Positions 1-11,000 of a DNA stretch of 64,000 bases are shown here, one piece after another. Location of the stretch: positions 868,001 through 932,000 of the forward strand of contig OZ345363.1 in assembly GCA_977006965.1 (NCBI GenBank), in the 5' to 3' direction. The translations under genes and the position numbers were made by a program. The notes under the pieces are model-generated. The model was given only the letters and a program-made list of their open reading frames with translations. It did no database searches and was not told the DNA's origin. Origin of the DNA: Phymatolithon calcareum. Its lineage: Eukaryota > Rhodophyta > Florideophyceae > Hapalidiales. Each line of letters begins with the position of its first letter. The stretch's first letter is position 1.

Positions 1-1439
1 TGCAGATTAGAAGTGCTTTCCTTATTACCCATGAAGTCAGCTGTCGCAAAACCGATGATCTGGCGAGACTAACTTCGAAATATGCATGGTGGTCAAGGCT
101 TTGAATCATCATATGAGGAAAATGTCGCAAGTCGCAAGCGGATCATCCCGCGTGAATCTGCAGAAATGGGCGAGCTCAAAGAAACCACCGTCGGGAAAGT
201 GGTAAGTTTTCACGGCCCAGATCAACTAGGAGACTCACTATATATTTAATTCATCTCTTTTTCATTTTTCTTCTATTTGCGGTGCAGAGCAAAAGAGCGA
301 TCCTGAACAGCATTGCGCTACGTCGATGGCATCGAAGTTCAACGAGACAGATGCGGGTATTCTTCTCTCTTCATTGCATGGCTGACCTGTTCTATATAGC
401 GCGAAAGCAGGAATGCCCCACAAAAATACAAGCGATACGCGGTTGAAAAGGGAATCACGGCGGACCACCTGGTCAACTTTGGTTTTGCCTTATCACAGTG
501 ACCGGCATATATTTTCCGGTTATAGCCGAAATGACGGTCAGCTCTGCCCTGAAGCTCAATCATGCTTGGCATATTCCGTTGAAAAAAATTCCGTAAGAAC
601 AATTGCGGCTCACTTCGGCGCATCAAGCAGCGCTCGATCTCCTAGTTAAAATAGGAACAGATGCTCCTAACGGTCATCACGTGCTGCTGAGTACTCGCAG
701 TGTTCGATGGTCACATATAAGAGTCGTAATGGGTTTGACAAAGCTGTTGAGTTGTTGCTGCAGATTAAATTACGGACAACTTCTGACTCAGTTTTTCAAC
801 TTTTTTTATTATCTTTTTAGAAACTAGGTGCTCAATAGCAGGTAAATCTTCGCGATCTACCGAAGAAATGCGAGCCAACAAGACTCTGGAATAGGAACAT
901 TAGGAAATGCAAACCAAGAGCAGGATAACCAAGGCTCTATCGAAGCCTTCCTTGCGGGCGATTGGTACAGATCTCGGACGGTGCCACGGGTGAAGGTACC
1001 AAAAAGAAAGAGCGTTCATGACCGTACACTCGTCTCTATGTAAGAGTGGTGAAGTTGAGGATTCGTGCTCTTAAATTATCCACCGAGAAGACATACTGTC
1101 ATCGCTCTTATAATATTAAGCAGTCCATAGGCCACAGTTTCGAGAAGTAGGATATCAGACGATGAAGATGGGCCATCGCCAACAGACAGAATCTGACGTC
1201 AGCGGTTTCAGAGTGTACTAAAATCGTGGTCTAAGGTGCCCGTGTCATCTATCCTTCGCCCAAGGACTGTTATCGTCCTTCACGACGAACGTTTTGCTTG
1301 CGTCATATTGTTGTGCTGTCAGAGACCTTGGAGTCAAAGAAATTAAAAATAGCATTATACTGACATCTACCATGAAGCATACAAACTACTTATTCCATAT
1401 CACCTGATCCTCTCTGAAAGAAAGGATATCTTCCTTGTG
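1..1439. other. Anonymous region, possible spliced remnant at its left end
   Basis: No convincing complete gene. On the plus strand about 120-290 there is an intron-like structure: a GTAAGT donor at 202 and a pyrimidine-rich tract ending in CAG at 285-287. It is flanked by short open stretches, and another open stretch follows near 415-490. The pieces do not assemble into a recognisable protein. It could be the edge of a gene or a decayed element that starts left of the window. From about 830 to 1439 nothing was recognised. Confidence 0.25.
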
Positions 1440-2543
1440 CTAGTTGAGAAGTGGGTCCCTCTCCACCGGCGGATGAACGTTTAGATCCCAAAATATGTCA
1501 TTCTTCTCGAGAAATATCGTATTGCCATTAGTTCCTCTAGGGTCGACTTCGATCTTTCCGGAATCAACATCAAAGGACGCGGTCAAGTAGCTTGAATGCC
1601 CTGGTAAGGTATTCTTGTAATACGCCGCCGGGTCCTTGGTAGCGACAATGCAGTCTTCCTTGATCACCATAGGAATATTGACAATGGATTCAATACTGAT
1701 CTGGGCATCATTGCGACTATCGATTGAGTTCAGTGCCTTCTGAGCCGCATCCTCGCCCGGAGCATTCTGCTCCCCGACTTGAACCGCAACGGACGGAATT
1801 AAATTATACTCCGCCAGAGCACTGTGTTCACCGGCGACGGTGGAGGTAGATTTGTGTTGGGCGGGAAGGCAAACACATATTTTGCTATGATATCTGATTC
1901 CCGAGCGCCACTTAAATCGCTTGCCGCATTTTTCACAGGTGAAAGGCTGTTCCCCTGTGTGTACTCGGGAATGTGTCTTCAAAGCATAGGCCCTATGAAA
2001 CACCTTTGCACAGTTATCGTAAGGGCAAACATACTCACGTACAGGCTTAGTAAGAAACTTCCGCTCCATGCGACCGGCTGACGCATTCTTTTGGATGGGT
2101 CGGACTGATACCGACACAACCGAGTTCGTCAATCGACAAGGGGAGTGAGCAGGCTTCTTTTGACAATCGCACAGGGTATTCGCCGATGACGCATCGTAGG
2201 ATGTCGACGAACGCGGAAGGTTTCTCTCTGCCAAACGCGAGTATGTCGGATTGACGAGCGGATTTACAGGTTTAGACGGAGAGATGCGTTCACGGGGCTG
2301 TCGCGGAAGGGAAAGACCCGAGGCCTCGGAGACGGGTGGAAGTCGGCAAGACATGGCGCTTGGGCAACGTGACAGTGGTTTGTGGAAAAAATTTGATTCC
2401 CGACCTCTGTACAGAATAGTACTTAAATATGCGGTGAGCGCTCTCCTATTTGCCTCATGAGCACGATGTGTCTTCTTGATAGAGGCAAGATTGTGGGATG
2501 GAAGTAATTTTATGAGAGCGAGGTCCTTTGTTCGATGGAGCAA
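1440..2543 (-). CDS. C2H2-type zinc-finger protein (367 aa)
   Basis: Probably a nuclear nucleic-acid-binding protein, perhaps a transcription factor. Two adjacent fingers are visible. Residues 171-195 form a C-x4-C-x12-H-x3-H finger beginning YVCPYDNC. Residues 201-223 form a second finger beginning FTCEKCGKRF, whose last ligand is Cys instead of His (C2HC). They are joined by HTGEQP, a variant of the classical TGEKP linker. The N-terminal 170 residues are basic, Ser/Pro-rich and low in predicted order. The C-terminal 140 residues are acidic and unrecognised. It is a single uninterrupted ORF. The start is the first ATG; a later Met near residue 64 is possible. The finger pattern is seen directly; the cellular role is inferred. 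It could belong to an old mobile element, but no second copy or TIR was seen. Confidence 0.72.
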   Translation of the reverse strand: MLHRTKDLALIKLLPSHNLASIKKTHRAHEANRRALTAYLSTILYRGRESNFFHKPLSRCPSAMSCRLPPVSEASGLSLPRQPRERISPSKPVNPLVNPTYSRLAERNLPRSSTSYDASSANTLCDCQKKPAHSPCRLTNSVVSVSVRPIQKNASAGRMERKFLTKPVREYVCPYDNCAKVFHRAYALKTHSRVHTGEQPFTCEKCGKRFKWRSGIRYHSKICVCLPAQHKSTSTVAGEHSALAEYNLIPSVAVQVGEQNAPGEDAAQKALNSIDSRNDAQISIESIVNIPMVIKEDCIVATKDPAAYYKNTLPGHSSYLTASFDVDSGKIEVDPRGTNGNTIFLEKNDIFWDLNVHPPVERDPLLN

Positions 2544-2859
2544 AGCCGAGCGGAGGTCAGGATGGCTTTTTTAGGACCGGGAACGGGCTCTCTCTCCGGG
2601 AATCAGTGGAGTGAACCGTCGCTTGTCATACCTTTCCGATATTGCTCATGGAATGGAAGGCGCCGCACGCCGAGGGCCGTACAGGACGCGAAATTCCGAC
2701 ATAGAAAAAATGTTGAAAAATAATTGAAATTGTGAACATGAGATTCCTATACAGCAACCACTGGTTTTGAGAAGGAAAAATTGACATCTGTCGCAAAGAG
2801 CGCGAAAGTATCGCTTCGCGCAAAGCTCTGTCACGCTGCCGTCATATTATACGGTGCGG

Positions 2860-3142
2860 ATATTTGATGATTTTATTTTGAGAGCTCCCAAAGCCTCACC
2901 TTGGAGTAACGGGGCAGCTCTTGTGATAATCTCTAAGCTAAAGTCCTCTGGCTACTCAAAACGTTCTTGATTCGTAATTTTCTCCCAACAAGAGCTCCTG
3001 TGAGTCTCTTGCACTCAAATTCAATTTCTGTACTCATCTTCGACGACGCTAGAATACGTTGTAAGGCGCCTAGTTCGATCACCGCGGTAATCCCACAGTA
3101 GGCACCCAATACTGATTTCCTCCAAAGGGGTGCTCGGTTGAA
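2860..3142 (-). mobile_element. 3' end of non-LTR retrotransposon family B (copy 1)
   Basis: On the minus strand an open stretch runs from 3142 to a TAG at 2933-2935. It encodes about 70 residues including LWRKSVLGAYCG and EFECKRLTGALVGRKLRIKN. It aligns closely with the minus-strand C-terminus at 32494-32701 (LWRKSILAKYFG, EYECKRLTRALTEREIRIKE). After the stop, both copies carry a stem-loop (here 2882-2920, GAGCTNCC paired with GGGCAGCTC) and then an A-rich tail (AAAATAAAATCA on the minus strand). Short C-terminal coding end, 3' stem-loop and A-rich tail is the layout of a 5'-truncated LINE. An in-frame stop lies just upstream at 3143-3145. No TSD was identified. The family assignment is inference. 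Confidence 0.55.
2882..2920 (-). repeat. Stem-loop in the 3' UTR of family B, copy 1
   Basis: An eight-base stem with one mismatch encloses the sequence AAAGCCTCACCTTGGAGTAA. The same arrangement with compensating base changes occurs at 32431-32468. Stem-loops at LINE 3' ends are known to be recognised by the element's reverse transcriptase; that role here is inferred. Confidence 0.55.
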
Positions 3143-3819
3143 TCATATTATTCGGTGGACACGTACTGTGAACTGAGGCGGGGTAGACAAGCAAACTGCT
3201 CTCGAATATCTTACTAATAAGGAATAAAGAGACCCCAGAAAAGCAAGCGGGTCGTGCGGAAAAATGTCTTACACTTTAAACTTTTTGCTTGTCAAGAGCG
3301 CCTGGGCACGATTGCGCTTTCGACTAAGAAGCGCCAACATTTTACCGGCATGCCGAAAGGAAAATACAATGCGTGTATCAGGCGAAGAAGATCTATTCCC
3401 GTGAATGATGGAACTTTTCTCTTGGCAACAGCAATTGCACACAGTGGACAATAGTTTTCTAAGTAACAGAAAGCTAAAACGAGAGGGGTCATGGGCTCAC
3501 GAAAAAGTAGCACCATTGGAAGATCAAGAACTCCAAAACGCGTATAAAATTAGGCGGACCGAGAAAAATCGAGCAAATATTCCTCAGTCGCCGATAACTC
3601 TGTGACTTTCTGATTAATTACAAATCTCCCATAGCGACATCTGAGTTCAAGAAGGTCCCATTGACAAGATATTATTTCTGAACGTCTTGAAATCTAATTC
3701 CATTTGAAGTCTCCCGTATGTTTTGGCAAATATGGATTTGTCATTCGTATCGTGCCAAGGAATATGGCTAGGGCGATCAACATAGTTTTCAACCATCTCA
3801 AATACATCCACGATTTATC
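3143..3819. other. Anonymous sequence upstream of a retro-insertion
   Basis: Short overlapping ORFs on both strands (for example 3254-3454 plus and 3292-3516 minus) show no recognisable motif and no consistent frame. No RNA gene or repeat was recognised. Confidence 0.4.
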
Positions 3820-3885
3820 ACTACAGTATTATCAGAGAACGTCAGGTAAGGACCGACCGGGCCACAAACCAAGAAGCCAAGAATT

Positions 3886-3912
3886 CCGGCGCGGGCGGTT
3901 CGCCCGCGCCGG
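3886..3912. repeat. Perfect GC-rich hairpin inside the retro-element
   Basis: A 12-bp perfect stem, CCGGCGCGGGCG, and its complement are separated by three bases. A second hairpin (GGCGG/CCGCC core, about 3952-3976) follows closely. Strong folds near the 5' end of a retro-element could be structural RNA; no function is established. Confidence 0.6.
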
Positions 3913-4154
3913 CAGAAGCGCCCTCGCCTATGAGGCTGGCAAATGCGCGCATTTTGGCGGTAGCTCCGCCGAAATTGGGCGTCGGGATCGGGAACGCGCC
4001 TACATTGTTGCGCCACCAAAGTCTCCAGTTTTCTCGGTGACTCCGATGCCAACGCATCGCCGCCATAGGAAATTGACTAATTCCGCAAATTGAGGCGGCA
4101 AATGAAACAAGCGAGCTATCATAACCGGTCCAAGTTCGTTTTCCTCTGGCAATT

Positions 4155-4795
4155 CCATGCGAGGCTACGCGACGCGGATCAAACAACCAAGAAACGAGCG
4201 CGACGCCGAGAATGGAGAAGACTAGCAACATCGAGGAAGAAGTCGTTCTAAAGAGAAGACCTGAAACTCCGAGAAAGAACTCGGTTTCAAGATAAGCGGT
4301 ATGCCGCTACCGCAAAATCATCTATAGTGACAATGTCAACGCCCCTACCCGATAGGGACTTAGGTAAGTACAATGCCGCGTCCCATGCTCAGTTATTTCC
4401 TTTGTGCGATTGCTCCGAGCGCGAGCCAATTCAAGTGCCGCGTAAAGCCGATCCCCGCGAGGGGCTGCTGTAATCGGAGACAGCTAGGCGTCAACCAACC
4501 AATGCGTGAAAAAATGACTGCTTTAACAGGAAGCAGGCGCACTGGCAGGAGCAACGCAGAAGCCTTCGTGACACCTATGAGAGGATACGTTGCGCGGAGC
4601 AAACAGCCGAGGAGCGAGCACGGCGGCGGAAGTGGAGAAGACGTGCAACACCGAGCAAGAAGTCGGTTTCCAGAGAATACCTAAAATACCAGCGGTATGC
4701 CGCTGCCGCCAGAGCGTCTATAGAGACGATGTCAACGCCCTTAATCAATAGGGACTTACGCGCGTACCGCGCCACGTGCCATGCGCGGTTACGAC
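4155..4795 (+). repeat. Imperfect tandem duplication within the retro-element
   Basis: Unit 1 (about 4155-4395) and unit 2 (about 4575-4795) share blocks such as GCGGTATGCCGCT, ACAATGTCAACGCCC (GACGATGTCAACGCCC in unit 2) and ATAGGGACTTA, spaced alike. The plus-strand frame through both units shows related peptides (RARRREWRR and RARRRKWRR; AATAKSSIVTMSTPL and AAARASIETMSTPL). This suggests duplication of a once-coding basic segment. Confidence 0.65.
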
Positions 4796-4821
4796 ATGCT
4801 ATCGGATCAGCTGTCAAACGA

Positions 4822-4850
4822 GCTCGGTGCACTGATCACCGAGCTGCAAA
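4822..4850. repeat. Perfect 9-bp stem hairpin
   Basis: AGCTCGGTG and CACCGAGCT are separated by seven bases, just upstream of the shared LINE-A tail. Confidence 0.5.
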
Positions 4851-5095
4851 ATGTGGCACAAAGAACACACAATGACTCCTCGCTACCGTGGGTCGTCTAC
4901 GGCGAACAATACAGGAGTTCTGCAATTTAGATGGGATATCTGAGATCCTAAGTTTTTCCGCCCACCCCTCTGGCGGTGCCTTTTCGTAAGCTACACAAAG
5001 GTAGGTAGCAACTGAGGAAGCCTTGCCCATATCTTCGGAAGTCTGTGGGGCTTTTAAATAAACTTAGCTCAAAAAAAAAACTACAGTATTATCAG

Positions 5096-6960
5096 TAAAG
5101 TTCAACGTGCCATTTAATTTACAGTTAGGTAGCCGGTTGCCAGCAGAATAAACCGCAGTACTTCAAAAGACACCGCCGATGGCGGAATAGTCCCTGAACC
5201 AGCTATTGTATTTACCACCAATTGCACTTTGGCGTGATAGCGAGGCTCTTCGACTTTTCGCAATATAATTCGAGTGTCCACAAATCAGCAATGCTCGGTG
5301 ATACTGTACCAATTCTCATGGAGTAATCTCGAGGAATACCTAGGAAAGATATCAACTGACTCAAGAGGATATTAATACCCTGGAAAAATATCTCCACAAG
5401 CTATGTTTCTTAATCATCGTCTTTTACGACGGCAGGGAATAGACAGCGCGGCAATAGAGCTTCAACCCTGAGACCCATAGGAACTCTGACCAGTGGACGC
5501 CAAGCCTTTCCATGCACCTTTTTCCGGGGGAGAACGTTTTTGCAGCTAGGGCTACGGCGTTAACCCGGGTTACACGGATTTGAGTAGATGATCGAATCTA
5601 CAAGAGCGTAGCGACTGAAAGGCATCTCCCTTGCAGTCTCATGAATTTTTCTAAGGGCGTTTACAGATTCAAAAATTGTGAATTTTCGAAATCGCTGTTG
5701 TGCACTAGCGAAAAGTGCAAATCCAGGTATACTGAGTTTTGCAATATTGTTTTTCTCATGATTGCAATAAATGGATTCTGCGTTATGTTTCAAAAACCTG
5801 AAGTGCCAGAAAGCCTCATCTATTATCGTGTTGCATAATATGCATCTGGGAACGATTCATACCGTTCATGCGCAACCCCGGAGAGGGAGTCACCGGCAAA
5901 GTTTGGAAGAGAAGAATCTATTTGACTTTGGACGAAGAAATTCTATGGTGGAAAAAGGGGTCAAACAAGCGTAGGAAATTGAAAAGCATATGCGTTTTCT
6001 CGAACATCACACTGTCCTCTCGCGTCCATGCGCAGAGCCCTAGCACAAACGCCATCAGAGAATTAAAAAGTGGGAAACACAGAACATAGAAGAAAGGAAC
6101 ATTTAATCATTCAATGAATGGCAGCATAGTAGAAATAATTTCAGTCTGAATCGCAGTCTCCACGCGGTAGCCCATCTCAGCGATTGTCATCATTCTTGTT
6201 GACTCTATTGGCCCACTTTTACGATTCGGCCGAGTCCCAGACCTTATTGCACCAGAAAACAAGCCCCATTATTAGCTTCTTCGCCCGGGTTATGTTCTTG
6301 ACAAAGATTTTCTCGGAGATTTTATCGGGATACTATTGATGATAATAGTATCCCGATGAAAGCCATTTGTACGACTCTGCTCATCTTTGTTTTATTGCAG
6401 AGTATCCGTTTAGTATGCAGCCGCTTCATTCAGGGCAATGGGGGGAGATCAAAAAGACGATTACGCGAGCCCGGTTGTTGCAATGGTACCTCTATGGCGC
6501 ACGCCAATTGAAACACTTCCCGCACAGGTAGCACATGTACGTAAGCATCTAACTGAGCCGCTGAACTGGTTCAACACGTTCGTCCACTTAGACGTTGGAC
6601 ACTACAACTTTGCAATATCCTTCACCATCAGCTTCATTCATATAGGACTGGTCTGCAACTTTTTGGTTGATGAAGGCTATAGATGCCGACACGGCCTTAA
6701 TCGGTACTCGACGAGGCGGTAATGGAGCCTTGCACACAATCCTGTTTGTCAGGAAAGCAAAAGGAAATGCATAGAGTCGAAGAGCCGCGGGTGGCAGGGC
6801 AGGGCATGAAACTTGTGCTTGTTAAATGGAGAACTGAATGGTTGATACAAGGGCATGGATAAGGCTCAAGTCCGACTAGGGTGTAGTATTTAAATTTGAA
6901 ACTTTCGAGAAAGAGCGGGAGATTAAGGAGACAATTCGTTTCAGTATTTAGTCCCTCCTG
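5096..6960. other. Anonymous region with one strong hairpin
   Basis: The ORFs here are short, mutually overlapping and without family motifs (for example 5641-5838 and 6438-6722, plus). No repeat partner was recognised elsewhere in the window apart from the hairpin at 6324-6357, listed separately. Confidence 0.4.
6324..6357. repeat. Perfect 14-bp stem hairpin with 6-base loop
   Basis: ATCGGGATACTATT is followed by GATGAT and then the exact complement. The stem is long and perfect in an otherwise featureless AT-rich stretch. It may be a transcribed small-RNA hairpin, a transposon end, or chance. Confidence 0.6.
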
Positions 6961-7234
6961 AATCCATTAAAATCATCGGATAAGAGCGCAGACAGCGAAG
7001 GCGCATGGAGAGTATGCTTGCCGTTTCCCGTCTTGCGGCTGTGCCGTGCAAACATGTAAATGTCCTCTCTGACCCTGAGGAACATATGACGCAGACTCTT
7101 TTATGCGTTCGGTTGATTACATTCGGGTTGCGTTGGAGATGGTGTAGTTGGACAGGAGAACGAGAAACTTCAAATAAGTCGCATAGCAGACTGGTACGAC
7201 AATTGGCGAGAGCGGAATTCGCGACGAAATGCAT

Positions 7235-7510
7235 CTAGAGATATTCAAAAGCATGGGTGCGAAAGTGCGGCACATGAGTACATTAAGAATGGCAAGAAGA
7301 GGATACAGCGCAGAGAAAAGCATCAGGCTTTTCAAAGCCTTTACTAGGCCAGTGTATGAGATAACGGTAGATACAACCCACAAGCGTCAGCAGATGGGTT
7401 GGTAACTTTCAAAAAAATCTACCTTTCGCAATACAACCCTCGCATCGAATTCGCTGTTCAGAAAACGGACAGGGCAGTGCAGGAGAAGAGTAATAAAGCC
7501 CTGTGAAAGA
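7235..7510 (+). pseudogene. Fragment of a third non-LTR retrotransposon (family C), RT C-terminal region
   Basis: The plus-strand reading SMGAKVRHMSTLRM, ARRGYSAEKSIRLFKAFTRP and VYE has the layout of the region just after the reverse transcriptase catalytic core in Jockey/L2-like LINEs. There a residue-spaced lysine/arginine pattern leads to LF+AF-RP--YG. The frame is lost downstream. The sequence then runs through AATAAAGCCCTGTGAAAG into a short GAA microsatellite at about 7506-7521, a typical LINE tail. The block is 5'-truncated. Assignment is by motif only. Confidence 0.5.
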
Positions 7511-7573
7511 AGAAGAAGAAGTGGAGATTTTTATTATAGCGTTACCAACGCATCTGCAGACGCTTGGGGTAAC
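7509..7573 (-). repeat. Dispersed tail repeat with stem-loop, copy 1
   Basis: The block ending GTTACCAACGCATCTGCAG and ACGCTTGGGGTAAC is repeated at 42665-42735. GTTACC pairs with GGTAAC, and an inner near-palindrome surrounds CTGCAG. Read on the minus strand, a stem-loop is followed by an A-rich tract (AATAAAAATCTCC), the layout seen at the 3' ends of LINE families A and B. Minus is therefore the likely sense strand. Confidence 0.5.
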
Positions 7574-7796
7574 ACTTCTGATGAGCCACGAGGACTCAAC
7601 TCAGAGCCCAGAGGCTCCATTTCGCATAAAAACGGCTATAGTCAGCAAAATTAGAAAACCCTTCCTCTGATCTCAACGGAGAGATCTCGAGGGGGAAAAT
7701 CATTTCACTTCAATGGCCACGCAGAGCATCGTATCGTGTGAACGTGCGGAAAGGAAAATTTTATGACGTCCGAGGTCGTTTCCCGCGCCGAAGCAA

Positions 7797-8080
7797 GTTT
7801 ACCGACGTCCCGGGTCCGTGTGCCGCGCCGATCTTGAGGACTTAATCTCGCTCGGCCTGCCCGCCGATCTGTGCGGGGCAGTTACTGACGTCCCCAGTCT
7901 TGCGTGCGCCGGAGCGCGATGGGCGAGTTTACCGACGTCCCGGGTCCGTGTGCCGTGCCGATCTTCAGGAGTTACTCTCACTCGGCCTGCCCGCTGATCC
8001 GCGCGGGGGGTTACTGACGTCCCCAGTCTTGCGTGCGCCGGAGCGCGATGGGCGAGTTTACCGACGTCCCGGGTCCAGCC
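7797..8080. repeat. GC-rich tandem repeat, ~130-bp unit, about 2.2 copies
   Basis: The block GTTTACCGACGTCCCGGGTC recurs at 7797, 7927 and 8056, a period of 129-130 bp. Each unit also holds CTCGGCCTGCCCG and GCGTGCGCCGGAGCGCGATG. A degenerate partial unit precedes it. The array is much richer in GC than its surroundings. The 14-mer AGCCCTGTGAAAGA lies at 7497-7510 and again at 8077-8090, bracketing the array. ORFs across the array reflect the repeat and are not supported as genes. Confidence 0.75.
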
Positions 8081-8090
8081 CTGTGAAAGA

Positions 8091-11000
8091 GAAATATGGG
8101 AGTTGCACTGAGAACGCCTGCTCTTAACGTTAAGACGAAGATTTTGAAAGTTCGTGGAGGAGACAGAAGACGCAGGGGCCCAGCTGGTACTCGAAACGCT
8201 TGACTGCATTGGAGAATCGAACACTGTAACTAATGTTCACGAGAGATTGGGCCTTCGACAAGTCTGGGAGCGGCAAGAAGAACGATGGACCGGGAAAGTA
8301 ATGTTTTCCAAGGTGAATCTATCTCACAAAGCAGTGAGGATGAAAGAATGTACACACAAATTCTGTGCGCAAGATGGTTTGTAGGTCACTTCCCATGGAA
8401 CAGACCGAAATTGAATGAAGAATTGAGCATTCAACGAGCATGGGCAGTTGGAACATTCAGCAGTATCATGGGTAAGCTCACATGGCCCTTTCAGATGAGA
8501 ACGACGTGGCTCAAGCCATTGACATGATGCACTGCAATTTTCATTAACGCATATGAAAATATTCGAGGCCAGTAAATACACTTCCCGGAAGGTGCCGCCT
8601 TCCTTCCAGTTGGGACTCATCGTATCTTCTCAATAAATCCAGATAAGACGAACCACTGTCGACCACATTACATGCTTTCGTCCAACTCAATTTGAATGTT
8701 ATTCAACAAAAAACGTTCCCCGAAACCTTGTCGTCGTTTTTACTTATTTTAGACTTGCGCTTAGTACTAGCTCTACTTCTCGGGTGACTGCATCCAGGAC
8801 GAATTCGTTCCAGCTATCGGTATTGTTATGCTAATCAATACCCCCTCTCCTCTGGTTTTCCGCCATAAAGAGCGCGCAAGCGCAGACTTATTAAGTTCAC
8901 CTAGAGCTCTGCTCGACCTTGTCTGCTCTCCCAAGGCGTGAACGCTGTTTGTCCTTCAACACGTCTGCACTGCTACTAGGAACAGACGCAGCAACAACCG
9001 ATCTGAGCACGGCTCCACGAAGAGCTGCTCCAAAATTGAGTACCTACTTTCGCTTAGGACAGAGCGAGTACTCACGGAAACGCCATTTCTTTTTATTCTC
9101 TTCGAATTTCAAAACTGTCTAATTTCTCCTCTTCCCGCATGACAGATTCGAACAGTGCCAATTCCCTGCTACCATTCCCTCGGCTCGACACCCCTCAACA
9201 ACAAGTTTCATGCAGGAATTTGACGTATTTGAATCTCCGTAGAGACATACGAGGCTTTCGTTAATAAGCAGTAGTTGTGTGAAAAGACGGTTGGCCGCAT
9301 CCTAGATTACATCGGTGCGCCGAGGGGTTATAATTGTGCCTGTTTCCACTTTTCAGTTGGGGCTCTCTCAAGCCTTCAGGGCTTTTCAGCTGAGTTTACT
9401 TTTTCTGTCGACATTGAGTTTTCTTAGTTTGAGTTTGTTGCACGGAGCATATTACGCACTCGTGCTGTTTTCTTTGCCGCGAACGCAGCTTTTTCAAATT
9501 CTAAGACTGATTTTCGTGCCCAGTCGCGAGCATATCATTCTATTCAGCGAGATCTGACGCGCAAAACACTGCGTTTAGAGCAGAAGCAAGCCGTCTTTTG
9601 TGGAACGTCGGATTTCGGCCGTGGTGGCCGACAAACATAGTGTAATATGATACAAACTTTCTCTAGCAGCTGTGTTTCGACAATGCACCAGTTATCATAT
9701 CATATGAAGATTGGCTATAAATGTCCACGGCGGTTCCCGTTTTTAGTATGAACTCCACGATCGTGGCGGCTATGATAAAATACCACGAGGTAATAAATAT
9801 ATCATAGCTGCTAAAAACAATATCCTGAAATGGCTGTAAAATGCACTTCGTGAATTTTCTCAAAGCCAACCGTAGGAATCTTTTGGATTTCCTAACCCTG
9901 TATGATAAGGAGCGATTTGCTTACGTAGGGAACTCCCGTAGGAGGCATAGGGAATGATCTCGAGGAAATAGGGAAAGCGTTAGCAAAAATATGTTAGCAT
10001 CCTATTGGGTTACAGAAAAAGAGTTGGAGACCCTTTGAAAAATTAAGGAAATATGATGCCCCTTAATTTCACTACATTTTTTGAAAGTCGGTACCTAAAG
10101 ATGCTGAGTACTACGCAAAATAGCAACGAAGTTGTTTTTTCGGCACTAAATAGTAGCGACAGTGCGATCCAGAAGCAAGCACTAAGCAGAACTTAGGGGC
10201 CGAGTAGTTTTGTCTCGTGACAGTAGTACATATGACACATATGGGTCCAGATTATTCAGAATGTATGCTGCCGTGTGTGGGAAGCGTCAAAGGAGAAGTC
10301 CTTATTATACGTAAATAATACGTGCGAGGGGGAACATAGGGCCGGTTTAAGTTTGCTTAGTAGAACTACGATTGTCTCTAATCAACACACTCAAACGTGG
10401 AAAGATCAGTTTTTCAGACCGTGTCACGGAGATCGACACTAAATTTGAAAGCTGCTAACCAAGCAGCGCCTTTTACATACAGCTATATGAGACGCATATC
10501 AAATGCACTACCGGTAAAAGAATACACTGAAATGAGCCATTGAGGAACTCAACCAAAGGTGCACTGAGCCGACCAAGACTGGTGGATGCTTTTTCCGCCT
10601 GCCGTCCTCTCAGTGCTGTGCTTGAGTGAAGTCCAATTGGTCATCGGATCAGAAGTGTGAGATTTTGTCCATTCCGAATCTATCCGAGTGTTTTCGAGTT
10701 TACGCTAAAGTTGTGAAACCAAGAAAAATGCCAAAATATGTTAGCTGAGGTCTCTTGTTTCTCGTCTTCTGAAGAGTGCTTTTCGCAGACTTCAAAAATG
10801 CAGTATCGGGTCTAATTTAAACAGTCAGCTGTATGGGTAGCACATTGAGAGATTATCGTGAATCAGTTTCAGGGGACCGGGAATGTCGCCCGCTTGCCAG
10901 TGGCTGACAGAAAATTTATCGAGTCATACCTGCAAAAAGTCTTTATCATAGTACAGTATCGATATCCGTTTCGTAAGAGAGGCAACAATTTAACTAAGAA

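Larger units (their letters stand above)
3836..5079 (+). mobile_element. Non-autonomous retro-element using the LINE-A 3' tail, with 16-bp TSD
   Basis: The block is flanked by perfect direct repeats ACTACAGTATTATCAG at 3820-3835 and 5080-5095. It ends in a poly(A) run just before the right repeat, which is the signature of target-primed reverse transcription. Its last ~105 bases (from GTAGCAACTGAGGAAGCC to the A tail) match the 3' ends of the LINE-A copies at about 47.05 kb (plus) and 59.42-59.50 kb (minus). The remaining 1.1 kb is unrelated to the LINE-A C-terminal coding region. It contains a head-to-tail duplication (about 4155-4395 and 4575-4795) and several hairpins. A partly open, Arg/Ala-rich plus-strand frame runs through both repeat units. 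It could be a SIDER-like parasite of LINE-A or a chimeric retrocopy. Confidence 0.75.

Noticed and set aside
202-287. A confident spliced gene at the left edge
   Set aside because: The donor, pyrimidine tract and acceptor look good, but the flanking frames do not give a recognisable or consistent protein.
2857-3260. TSD for the 2.86-kb LINE-B copy
   Set aside because: The best candidate, GTGCGGA near 2855 and 3255, is only seven bases and does not sit cleanly at the element ends.
4836-5030. 64-codon minus-strand ORF
   Set aside because: It overlaps the LINE-A tail in antisense and crosses the hairpin; no independent support.
7799-8224. 141-codon minus-strand ORF
   Set aside because: It lies over the 130-bp tandem array and simply repeats the array in translation.
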